DNA of 6,959 nt from Deltaproteobacteria bacterium (GTDB taxonomy: Bacteria; Desulfobacterota; Desulfobulbia; Desulfobulbales; BM004): the NCBI GenBank assembly GCA_019312685.1, contig JAFDCR010000101.1:1-6959 (forward strand), read 5' to 3'. Position 1 is the stretch's first letter, and the number at the start of each line of letters is the position of its first letter. The notes under the pieces are model-generated. The model was given only the letters and a program-made list of their open reading frames with translations. It ran no database searches and had not been told where the DNA came from. The position numbers were made by a program, and so were the translations under genes. Positions 1 to 6,087 of the stretch are shown piece after piece.

Positions 1-141
1 ACCGATGGCAACGCATTCCGCCAATCCGGCTATCCCGGCATTACCCGGAGCACAATAAATCTTTGCGACCCGCTGACTCTGATTCAGTTTCCAGACCAAA
101 GAATGCTCCCTGCCGCCTGAACCGATCACCAAAACTTTCAT
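1..141 (-). CDS. purD: Phosphoribosylamine--glycine ligase (GAR synthetase), N-terminal 47 codons, cut by window edge
   Basis: PurD joins glycine to 5-phosphoribosylamine using ATP, the second step of de novo purine synthesis, in the cytoplasm. The visible protein begins MKVLVIGSGGREHSLVWKL and continues to APGNAGIAGLAECVAIG, where the window ends. The opening VLVIGSGGREH followed by APGNAG is the hallmark N-terminal fold of PurD within the ATP-grasp carboxylate-amine ligase family. The ATG at 141 is supported by a good Shine-Dalgarno sequence (AAAGGAG at 157-151) nine bases upstream. The full enzyme is normally about 420-430 residues, so roughly 90 percent lies outside the window; the ATP-grasp and C-terminal domains cannot be judged. 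The gene is divergent from the TetR gene, with 409 bp between them that hold a structured leader. Identification is from a short but very characteristic stretch. Confidence 0.93.
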   Translation of the reverse strand, partial: MKVLVIGSGGREHSLVWKLNQSQRVAKIYCAPGNAGIAGLAECVAIG

Positions 142-150
142 GGGATAAAT

Positions 151-157
151 CTCCTTT
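151..157 (-). promoter_or_regulatory. Ribosome binding site of purD
   Basis: On the minus strand the sequence reads AAAGGAG, nine bases before the purD ATG at 141. It is a near-complete Shine-Dalgarno sequence and fixes the start codon. Confidence 0.8.
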
Positions 158-206
158 CAAATCTGTTTAATATGGAAATATAGGACAAATAACATCTTCA
201 GAATAC

Positions 207-268
207 AAAAAAAATTAAAAAAGCTCCGTGAGATGAAAATGTGTTTTAACGGCAATCAGCAACAGCTT
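207..268 (-). terminator. Possible intrinsic terminator in the purD leader
   Basis: Reading the minus strand, AAGCT (268-264) can pair with AGCTT (225-221), and CCGT (252-249) with ACGG (229-226). On the 3' side the two stems are contiguous (ACGGAGCTT), while the 5' side carries an 11-base bulge. The stem runs straight into TTTTTT-AA-TTTTTTTT (222-207). The T-run is strong but the stem is weak and has a long 19-base loop, so it could be a conditional terminator or simply an AT-rich tract. It lies about 65 bp before the purD start. Confidence 0.33.
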
Positions 269-353
269 CCTGACAGCCACAATGTGGTATGGGTAATTTC
301 CCCTATACGCTTGAGAGATTGGTATTAGCTATATCCTGTTATTTTCAAATAAC
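207..353 (-). promoter_or_regulatory. Structured untranslated region ahead of purD: candidate attenuator, riboswitch or small RNA
   Basis: This stretch has no credible ORF but is dense in inverted repeats when read toward purD. The repeats, in minus-strand order, are as follows. A 7-bp inverted repeat with a 2-base centre lies at 338-353. GTAT-A-GGG pairs with CCC-ATAC (301-308 with 287-293, one bulged base). CCACA/TGTGG occurs at 277-287. GGCTGTCAG pairs with CTGATTGCC (278-270 with 259-251, seven Watson-Crick pairs, one wobble and one mismatch, 10-base loop). CCGT pairs with ACGG (252-249 with 229-226), leading directly into AGCTT and a long T-run (222-207). The GGC...GCC hairpin and the CCGT/ACGG stem share bases 251-252, so they exclude each other, as in switches. 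I do not recognise a known riboswitch class; the purine, glycine, ZTP, THF and TPP core motifs are not apparent. It could also be a free-standing RNA of about 145 nt ending at the T-run. Folding is by eye only. Confidence 0.4.
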
Positions 354-354
354 C

Positions 355-384
355 AAACTACCTTTATGGTCTAAATTTTGTCAA
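355..384 (-). promoter_or_regulatory. Candidate promoter reading toward purD
   Basis: On the minus strand a perfect TTGACA -35 box lies at 384-379. An 18-base spacer leads to TAGTTT at 360-355, a poor -10 that keeps only the TA...T positions. Transcription would begin near 349, just at or inside the inverted repeat at 338-353, giving a leader of about 208 nt before purD. The -35 is convincing and the -10 is not. Confidence 0.3.
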
Positions 385-411
385 GATATAGTGAATGGAT
401 AATCATAAATA

Positions 412-428
412 AATATGCAGAATATGCA
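412..428. repeat. Tandem direct repeat AATATGCA-G-AATATGCA
   Basis: Two copies of the octamer AATATGCA (412-419 and 421-428) are separated by a single G. The array ends nine bases before the -35 box at 438, a position where activator sites or A/T-rich UP elements sit. No family-specific site is recognised. Confidence 0.45.
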
Positions 429-437
429 TTTTTTGTC

Positions 438-466
438 TTGACATCCATTAGTTATATTTCTATCAT
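438..466 (+). promoter_or_regulatory. Sigma-70-type promoter of the TetR-family regulator gene
   Basis: A consensus TTGACA (438-443) is followed after exactly 17 bases by TATCAT (461-466), which matches TATAAT at five of six positions. Transcription should start near 473. That leaves an untranslated leader of about 78 nt before the ATG at 551. An operator-like palindrome begins two bases after the predicted start, so a bound repressor would block initiation or promoter clearance. Confidence 0.72.
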
Positions 467-474
467 AGTGCCGC

Positions 475-492
475 TAAATGAATATTCATTCA
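475..492. promoter_or_regulatory. FadR(TetR)-type operator, likely autoregulatory
   Basis: The sequence TAAATGAATATTCATTCA contains a perfect 14-bp palindrome (477-490), with one more symmetric pair at 475/492. I recall the Bacillus subtilis FadR (YsiA) operator consensus as TGAATGAMTANTMATTCA; this site agrees at 17 of 18 positions, differing only at the second base. It lies immediately downstream of the predicted transcription start of a gene that encodes a FadR-like TetR repressor. The palindrome and its placement are seen directly; assignment to this repressor is inferred from the match. Confidence 0.68.
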
Positions 493-550
493 GCCTTGGG
501 CTTTATACCTCTTTCTATTATCTTTAAGCTGTTTTGTGTTGTAATCATTA

Positions 551-1135
551 ATGAAAAATTCAGACAAACACGAAAAAATCATTCGGGCTGCCGTTAAAGT
601 TTTTGCCAGAAAAGGCTTTTTCAGTGCCAGGATTTCAGATATTGCCAAAGCCGCCAAAGTAGCTGACGGCACGATCTATTTATATTTCAACAATAAATTT
701 GATATTCTCATATCAGTATTTGATGAAGAAATCGGTAAGTTCATCGCCCAAACAAAAAAACTCGTTGAGCAGGAAGAAAATCCTCGAAAAAAAATGGAGA
801 TTTTTGCCCTTAAACATCTCTCAATGGCCAAAGATAATAAAAGTCTGGCAGAAATTATTCAGATGGAACTGCGTCAAAGCCATAAACTGATAAAAGAGTA
901 TCGCAAAACCATCTTCAGTGAATATGTTGACATAATCTCTGAGATAATCCGGCAGGGCCAGGAGAAAGGTATTTTCAGAAAAGAAGTCAAACCCGGTATA
1001 GCCAAAAGAGCTTTTTTTGGAGCACTCGATGAAATGACGAGACTCTGGGTTCTGTCACCCAAACCTCCCTATGATATCGAAGATACCGCGAAACAGATCA
1101 GCAATATGTTTCTCGTCGGTATTAATGCAGTTTAA
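551..1135 (+). CDS. TetR/AcrR-family transcriptional regulator, FadR (YsiA)-like
   Basis: This is a 194-residue TetR-family DNA-binding repressor. The N-terminal helix-turn-helix domain spans about residues 8-55, with the recognition segment in ISDIAKAAKVADGTIYLYF (about 28-46). The C-terminal half is the ligand-binding and dimerisation domain. The blocks VADGTIYLYF-NK-DILIS-F, the later MELRQS (about 104-109) and GALDEMTRLWV strongly recall Bacillus FadR, which represses fatty-acid beta-oxidation genes and is released by long-chain acyl-CoA. The same ligand here is an inference. The ATG at 551 is the first possible start because the frame has a TAA at 542-544. There is no evident Shine-Dalgarno sequence, so translation may be weak, which would suit a low-abundance repressor. 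The gene stands alone on the plus strand, divergent from purD and convergent with greA. Its own promoter carries a matching operator, so negative autoregulation is likely. Its presumed beta-oxidation targets are not in the window. Confidence 0.9.
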   Translation: MKNSDKHEKIIRAAVKVFARKGFFSARISDIAKAAKVADGTIYLYFNNKFDILISVFDEEIGKFIAQTKKLVEQEENPRKKMEIFALKHLSMAKDNKSLAEIIQMELRQSHKLIKEYRKTIFSEYVDIISEIIRQGQEKGIFRKEVKPGIAKRAFFGALDEMTRLWVLSPKPPYDIEDTAKQISNMFLVGINAV

Positions 1136-1251
1136 TTGCTCAACTTTTCCTTTAAATTATAACAGGAGATAACCCGGATCCCAGCCCGGGCAGAATTTTC
1201 TTTCTAGAAAACCTATCCTGTTATTACCACCAACAAGACAGATCACAGCTG
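1136..1251. repeat. Nested inverted repeats between convergent TetR and greA genes; possible bidirectional terminator
   Basis: The outer arms are ATAACAGGA (1159-1167) and its complement TCCTGTTAT (1216-1224). Between them lie two smaller hairpins: CCCGG (1173-1177) with CCGGG (1186-1190), loop of 8, and TTTTCT (1196-1201) with AGAAAA (1206-1211), loop of 4. Together they can form a three-way or cruciform structure. On the plus strand the GC-rich hairpin is followed five bases later by TTTTCTTTCT, which could end the TetR transcript. On the minus strand the following sequence is only weakly T-rich (TTATCTCC...), so greA termination there is less clear. No ORF is present. Confidence 0.4.
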
Positions 1252-1737
1252 TTAGTCATTTTCCGGTGAATTAATATCCATTATTTCAAATTCGCGGATT
1301 CCACCGGGTGTGACAACTTTTACTTCATCGCCTATCTCTTTACCGATAATGGCTTTCCCCAGCGGCGATTGTATGGAAATCACTCCTTTTGCCACATCGG
1401 ACTCCTCAGGCCCCAAAAGCTGGTATGTAACTTCAACATCCGTATCCAGATCAAGCATGGTTACGACTGTGCCAAATACAGCCCGACTGCAATTCACTTC
1501 AGAACAGTCTATAACTTCCGCCCTGCTTAACTTGTCCTTCAATTCCAGAATTCTGCCTTCCACGAAACCCTGCCGCTCTTTGGCAGCATGATATTCTGCA
1601 TTTTCACTCAAATCCCCATGTTCACGCGCCACTTCAATGGCCTTGATCACATCCGGCCGCTCCCTGCGTTCCAGATTCTCCAGTTCCTGCCTCAGCCTAT
1701 TAAAACCCATTCTGGAAATGGGCATTCTATTAACCAT
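1252..1737 (-). CDS. greA: Transcription elongation factor GreA
   Basis: GreA enters the secondary channel of RNA polymerase and stimulates cleavage of backtracked transcripts, rescuing arrested elongation complexes. The 161-residue length is typical. The N-terminal coiled-coil (about 12-78) carries the signature AREHGDLSENAEYHAAKE at 37-54, with the tip acids D42 and E45 that hold the catalytic magnesium (D41 and E44 in E. coli). The C-terminal FKBP-like domain (about 85-157) has the conserved SPLGKAIIGKEIGDEV and VTPGG segments. Nothing essential is missing. The ATG at 1737 is preferred over the Met at residue 5 because an AAGGA Shine-Dalgarno lies seven bases upstream (about 1745-1749), and because the family usually has several residues before the P-[IM]-[ST] start of the coiled coil. 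It follows the TPR/barrel gene by 27 bp on the same strand, so the two are probably co-transcribed. No promoter of its own is evident in that gap. Confidence 0.97.
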   Translation of the reverse strand: MVNRMPISRMGFNRLRQELENLERRERPDVIKAIEVAREHGDLSENAEYHAAKERQGFVEGRILELKDKLSRAEVIDCSEVNCSRAVFGTVVTMLDLDTDVEVTYQLLGPEESDVAKGVISIQSPLGKAIIGKEIGDEVKVVTPGGIREFEIMDINSPEND

Positions 1738-1764
1738 GACTTGTTCCTTTTTTAAAAAAATTAT

Positions 1765-4700
1765 TTACCATCTGTACATAATTGACAATGAAGTCTCATG
1801 ATATTGGCATACATCGAGGTCAACATATCCGTAAGAACCGCCCAGAATATAATTCTTTGCGATCTCGATATTCAGGCCTGCTTTTAATTCATGCAGGTCA
1901 TTATCATATGAATCGTATCCCAATGAGTATTCTAATGTATAATAACTGGGTATCCCTCTGGCAAGGGCATCATTCGATAAATGATGTTTTAAATATAAAG
2001 AAAATCTCGTAATCCAGTAATTCTGGGGCGACCAATAGGGGTGATCATCCAAAGCAAACCCGTCAGCTGTTACCGCACCTTGTTTCTGCCCTTCTCTGGA
2101 GTCATAAAAGTCATAATTGTAACTTATTTTTAAGAGAGTCGGTTCAGGCAGAAGAATATAAGAGGCCCATAAAGTATAATTCTTTGTCCAGTTGGAATCT
2201 GAATAATCAATATAATCATGGAAACCGCCAAGGACCACTCTAGGCAGAACATCAAATATAAATTCAATCTTGTAATCACGCCTTTTAATATTTCTTTTAA
2301 GGCTGGCCAGTGTATCCGGTATCTTATCCTGCTTAACGGAAAAGGCAGCCCAGACGGCATCGGCAAGTTCACCGGTAATAGAGCCATAAAAGAGCGGAAT
2401 GGTGCCGTAACCGTTTTCCAGTTCCTCAACGCCGCCGCCTAGAGATATACTCAGGGTTGGAGAAATTTTTGCATCGTACATGAGTTTGGTCCGCAAGCCC
2501 CAGATTTCCTGTGCATCATCGGTTGATTCGTAGTCGGTTCTGGCAAGATCCATACTCCATTTTCTGTTGACAGACTGATAATACCAGCCGCCTCCTCTCA
2601 TAATTTTCTGCCTGACGGCCTTATAGCCATTCCAGCCATCATCTTCCAGGATGGCGTATGTAAAAAATACCTGGGGGCGACGTTTGAGGTTGTTTCTCTG
2701 TACAGCTTCGGAAAGCCCTGGAAAATCTGCGTTCCGCAATTCAAGCTCCCTGTAAATCACCGCCTCATCACCAAGCCTGTCGAGTTTGCTGTATAACCCT
2801 CCGAGATCATAAACTAAAAAATCCACCCTGCCATACTCCTCGATCAAGTCTTCCAGCATATTTGCAGCATGATAGTAATCCCGGCGCATCACCGAACGCC
2901 GGACTGACAGTTCCCAGGAGAGTCTTTTCTGCCATTGATATAGGGCAAAGTATTGGGCGGCAATGGTATTGACGACCTGACTTTTCTCTGAAAAATCGAC
3001 AGCCTGAAACGGTGACATTATGAGTTCTGAAAGATTTGATGACTTCTTGGAAAATGCCAACAATTCCCACCAGGCGTCTTTTCTTTGATCTGGTGTCACA
3101 GTTAGGGCAACTTCCGGTATTTTGCTCTTGAGAATATCTTCAACCAAAGGACTTGTTATTGACTCATAAAGTTCCACTGAGTCCTTCCAGCGGTTCATTT
3201 CCCACAGAATCCGGGCTTTTAAAAGTACAATATCAGCCCGGGCAGGATTTTCTGCCAGAATCACATCGCCAATTGCAAGAGCTTCCGGAAAATTACCGGT
3301 TCTGGCCAAAAGTTCAACCTGCCGGGATAAAAGCCATGAGTTATCCGGATAACTACTCTGCAGTTGGTCCAGTAGAGCAAGAGCTTTTAGATATGCACCG
3401 TTTGCAATCCTTGCCTCAACGATTTGACGTTGCGCCAACAGTGAGTCAGGCATCATCTTTAAGGCGGTTTCTGAAAATTCAAGATATCTTAGCAGGTTAT
3501 TGTATTTCCTGTAAAGTTTTATCAGGGCCAGTTTTCTGCCGAAATCCTCTTCAGCAAAATCCTCAGCCTCGGCAGCCACATCTTCTGCCAGGGCACGTTT
3601 TCCGGCAGATTTATAAAGCTGTTCAAGTAATACGAAGGATTCAGGCTCCACTCTATCTTTATCCTGCAGCCCTCGCAAAATATTCTCAGCTTCTGAGAAT
3701 TCTCCGGCAGAGATGAGATTTGCCGCCAGATGGATATTAATACGGAACCGGGCAGAACCATTGGAGAACAGATCATTATGGTTTTTAATTCCCATACCTT
3801 GGTGTATTAAAGAAGAAAGAGCTTTTCTACACATTTGGACGGCCTGATTGAAATCATTTTCGGCAGCAGCCATTTCAGCCCGCAGAATATGTTTCTTCCA
3901 GGCCAGGCCAAATTGTGCGGCAGCTGCCGGTCCCAATTTCTCCTGTTCATTATTAAATGCCTGAAGCCAGATTGCAGCCGTCGAGACATCTCCACTATTT
4001 AAGGCCAACTGAAACAGGTATTCTAAAAAAGGCAGACGGTTCTTTTCAGTTGCCAGAGCAACCCGTAAAGATTGTTCAGCCTCATAAATAAGGCCGACCT
4101 CTTTATATGACTCTGCAATACCAAGCCATGAACGGAGTCTGAGCTGTTCGGCTTCTGCATCTTTCTGCAAAGAAAGCTCATCAATGATCTTTCTATATCT
4201 TTCTCTGGCTCTGCTTAGATATCCGGATTTCATGTATGCATCTGCCAGAAGGATCTTCAAATCAAATTTTTCTCTGACTGAAGGTATATGCTGCAGATAT
4301 CCGGCATGATAAACAGCGTTATCAAGAAGTCCTAGATTGGCTGCCAGGTTTATTACCCTGAGCCTGACAGTATAACGGTCCGGTTGTTTTTTAAGCAAAG
4401 CCTCATAGTATCTCAATTCGTGTTCCGGTCGTCGGAGTTTCTCCGAAAGCTCTGCCCCGGCCTCTAAACATTTAATATCCCGACAGCCGGCATCAGAAAG
4501 CTTCCCAAAAAATTCCCGGCTTTTTAACAATTCACCCTTTTGCAAATATAAAATAGCCAACTTTCTTGTTGTCGCATCATCTCCGGGTGCTAGATCATAA
4601 GTTTTATGGAGGACTGCCAGCAGCTCATCATCCCGCTTCAATTGCTCAAACAAATCGGCCATGGACTTATAGAGACCGATATTATCCATCGCGATTTCAG

Positions 4701-5967
4701 AGAGACATTTCACCATTGAGATTTGGCCTTCTCTTTCTCCAAGCACTATCAGATCATCAGCGAGAGCTGCTAGAACTTTCTGATTCCCTGGAGTACGCTC
4801 CAGCAGTTCTCTGTAAAACGGTATGGTATCCCGAAACCGGTTGGCTTCTTTGTAATTGAGTATGGCCTCTGCAAGTTCAGCTGATTTCTTTCCACTTTCG
4901 GTGATACTATATTGATCGGATAGGGATAATGCTGTCTTTTCGCCGGGACCGACAGCTGTTAACTTCAGCAGTCGCTGCTTCACTTCCTGATCCTCAGGCA
5001 CCCGTTCCAAATATCTTTCATAAAAATGCAGAGCTTTTTCACGATCACCTGATTTTTCATACGCTTCACCCAGGCGGGTATACAATATTACATCATCAGG
5101 TTTAATGTTCACTAAAGCCTTGATATGCTGAATAGCCCTTTCAGGTTGATTGGACTTAACATAGTACTGGCTGAGGACTCTGTGCCCCTCGAGATTTTCA
5201 GGCTGGCGAGCCAAAAAGCGCTCCCAGTATATAGCGGCCTGCAGATCCAGCCCCAGGTATCCATAGGTTTTTGCCGTTTTATACAAGACATCCGGTTCTA
5301 CCTCCTCACTTCTGGTCAAAATCGTAAAATGAGGCCTTGCCTTTTCATATTTTTTTTCATCATAAAAAAGAAAAGCCAGGTAGCGGCGTACACCTCTATT
5401 CGTGGGTTCCTGTCTGCTCAGTTGCTCTAAATACGGGAGGGCTTCATCTTTTCTCTCAAGTTTGGTCAATCCTTCAACTAATCCGGCCAGGGCCATCTGG
5501 TCTGTTGGGTTGCTTAAATATATTTTATGAAAAAGATCCACTGCCCGTTCATACTGCTTCATTTCCCACATAACCTTCCCCAGAGAACTGATATACAATG
5601 TGCTATCAGGCTCTGAACCGGTGAGGCGTTCAAGAGGTTCAACCGCTTCATCCCAGCGTTTAAGATACATCAGGAGTCTTGCCATCTCCCAGCGGGCCTC
5701 ATCAAGGTTATTCTTCATCTTCAGCAATGCTTTATAAAAATGCAGCGCCTCATCAAAATCACCCTTCAAGGCGTTATTCCTTGCAGCATCCCAAATAATT
5801 TTCCATTGGGGCAGATCACTGCCTTCAACTTCAATATTCTGTTCCGGGAGCAGATCATGCGGGGTGACAGGCACCTCTCCTGCACGGGGAAAACCGTCAT
5901 AGCCCAACAAGTAAATAATGCAGCAGGAAATGATTAGCAGATATTTTTTTTTGCCTAGGCTATTCAC
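1765..5967 (-). CDS. Large secreted TPR protein with C-terminal outer-membrane beta-barrel-like domain (BcsC/PgaA/PelB-type architecture)
   Basis: This 1400-residue protein has a basic N-terminus (GKKKY) and a hydrophobic stretch at about 9-23, a probable signal peptide or anchor. From about 53 to 1085 it is built of degenerate tetratricopeptide-like helical pairs; examples are GDFDEALHFYKALLK (69-83), KQYERAVDLFHKIYLSNP (137-154) and GDREKALHFYERYLERVPED (307-326). Residues about 1095-1400 change character. They show alternating aromatic/polar strands, glycine-rich turns, a YWSPQNYW motif (1311-1318) and a terminal ...MYRW ending in an aromatic, as outer-membrane barrels do. A barrel of about 305 residues fits around 16 strands. 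TPR plus barrel in one chain is the plan of BcsC, PgaA and PelB, which export exopolysaccharide through the outer membrane. The start is GTG (5967), with only a weak ribosome site; an in-frame TAA at 6000-5998 limits alternatives. No polymerase or periplasmic partner is nearby, so the substrate is unknown. A cell-surface scaffold is an alternative role. Confidence 0.85.
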   Translation of the reverse strand: MNSLGKKKYLLIISCCIIYLLGYDGFPRAGEVPVTPHDLLPEQNIEVEGSDLPQWKIIWDAARNNALKGDFDEALHFYKALLKMKNNLDEARWEMARLLMYLKRWDEAVEPLERLTGSEPDSTLYISSLGKVMWEMKQYERAVDLFHKIYLSNPTDQMALAGLVEGLTKLERKDEALPYLEQLSRQEPTNRGVRRYLAFLFYDEKKYEKARPHFTILTRSEEVEPDVLYKTAKTYGYLGLDLQAAIYWERFLARQPENLEGHRVLSQYYVKSNQPERAIQHIKALVNIKPDDVILYTRLGEAYEKSGDREKALHFYERYLERVPEDQEVKQRLLKLTAVGPGEKTALSLSDQYSITESGKKSAELAEAILNYKEANRFRDTIPFYRELLERTPGNQKVLAALADDLIVLGEREGQISMVKCLSEIAMDNIGLYKSMADLFEQLKRDDELLAVLHKTYDLAPGDDATTRKLAILYLQKGELLKSREFFGKLSDAGCRDIKCLEAGAELSEKLRRPEHELRYYEALLKKQPDRYTVRLRVINLAANLGLLDNAVYHAGYLQHIPSVREKFDLKILLADAYMKSGYLSRARERYRKIIDELSLQKDAEAEQLRLRSWLGIAESYKEVGLIYEAEQSLRVALATEKNRLPFLEYLFQLALNSGDVSTAAIWLQAFNNEQEKLGPAAAAQFGLAWKKHILRAEMAAAENDFNQAVQMCRKALSSLIHQGMGIKNHNDLFSNGSARFRINIHLAANLISAGEFSEAENILRGLQDKDRVEPESFVLLEQLYKSAGKRALAEDVAAEAEDFAEEDFGRKLALIKLYRKYNNLLRYLEFSETALKMMPDSLLAQRQIVEARIANGAYLKALALLDQLQSSYPDNSWLLSRQVELLARTGNFPEALAIGDVILAENPARADIVLLKARILWEMNRWKDSVELYESITSPLVEDILKSKIPEVALTVTPDQRKDAWWELLAFSKKSSNLSELIMSPFQAVDFSEKSQVVNTIAAQYFALYQWQKRLSWELSVRRSVMRRDYYHAANMLEDLIEEYGRVDFLVYDLGGLYSKLDRLGDEAVIYRELELRNADFPGLSEAVQRNNLKRRPQVFFTYAILEDDGWNGYKAVRQKIMRGGGWYYQSVNRKWSMDLARTDYESTDDAQEIWGLRTKLMYDAKISPTLSISLGGGVEELENGYGTIPLFYGSITGELADAVWAAFSVKQDKIPDTLASLKRNIKRRDYKIEFIFDVLPRVVLGGFHDYIDYSDSNWTKNYTLWASYILLPEPTLLKISYNYDFYDSREGQKQGAVTADGFALDDHPYWSPQNYWITRFSLYLKHHLSNDALARGIPSYYTLEYSLGYDSYDNDLHELKAGLNIEIAKNYILGGSYGYVDLDVCQYHETSLSIMYRW

Positions 5968-6087
5968 AGATTCTATATAAGTTTTGTTGCCAGAATATTA
6001 AATTGCAGATGATTGCAGGAATAATGGATGATTCCATTAATAATGATACGGATTCATATTTTTCTGTATAAAGAGGGCCGGATTTCT
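5968..6087. other. Gap between rpoH and the TPR/barrel gene, with an 18-bp inverted repeat
   Basis: The gap contains TAATGGA-TGAT-TCCATTA (6022-6039), a perfect 7-bp inverted repeat with a 4-base centre. It is not followed by a convincing T-run on the minus strand (TTATTCC), so it is a poor intrinsic terminator and could be an operator. GATGATT occurs twice (6008-6014 and 6027-6033), the second copy overlapping the repeat. I could not find a convincing -35/-10 pair, a sigma-54 site or a heat-shock-type promoter leading into the TPR/barrel gene. Confidence 0.4.

Noticed and set aside
332..343. The 12-mer TATCCTGTTATT occurs here and again at 1214-1225, and most of it in inverted form at 1159-1167, suggesting a shared element flanking the TetR gene.
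   Set aside because: The flanking bases differ, and a few 12-bp matches are expected by chance in a 7-kb window when both strands are counted. It does not qualify as an insertion-sequence end or attachment site.
207..353. 6S RNA gene on the minus strand.
   Set aside because: There are short look-alike blocks and a plausible length, but no long closing stem joining the 5' and 3' ends and no clear central bubble. It is kept only as a hypothesis to test with a covariance model.
490..672. A 60-codon minus-strand ORF overlapping the TetR start and operator.
   Set aside because: It is antisense to the TetR HTH-coding segment, has no family resemblance, and its 3' end only extends into the promoter region by chance.
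3153..3716. A 187-codon plus-strand ORF and several other plus-strand ORFs inside the TPR/barrel gene.
   Set aside because: They lie wholly antisense to a long, clearly coding frame, have no recognisable domains and lack ribosome sites; they are shadow frames.
1765..5967. Lipoprotein signal (I-I-S-C at residues 13-16) in the TPR/barrel protein.
   Set aside because: The Cys falls in the middle of the hydrophobic stretch, which continues through CIIYLLGY. A standard signal peptide or anchor is more likely, and an integral barrel would not need a lipid anchor.
5980..5999. Sigma-54 promoter (TGGCAA...) ahead of the TPR/barrel gene on the minus strand.
   Set aside because: The -24-like TGGCA is present but there is no GC dinucleotide at the required spacing for the -12 element.
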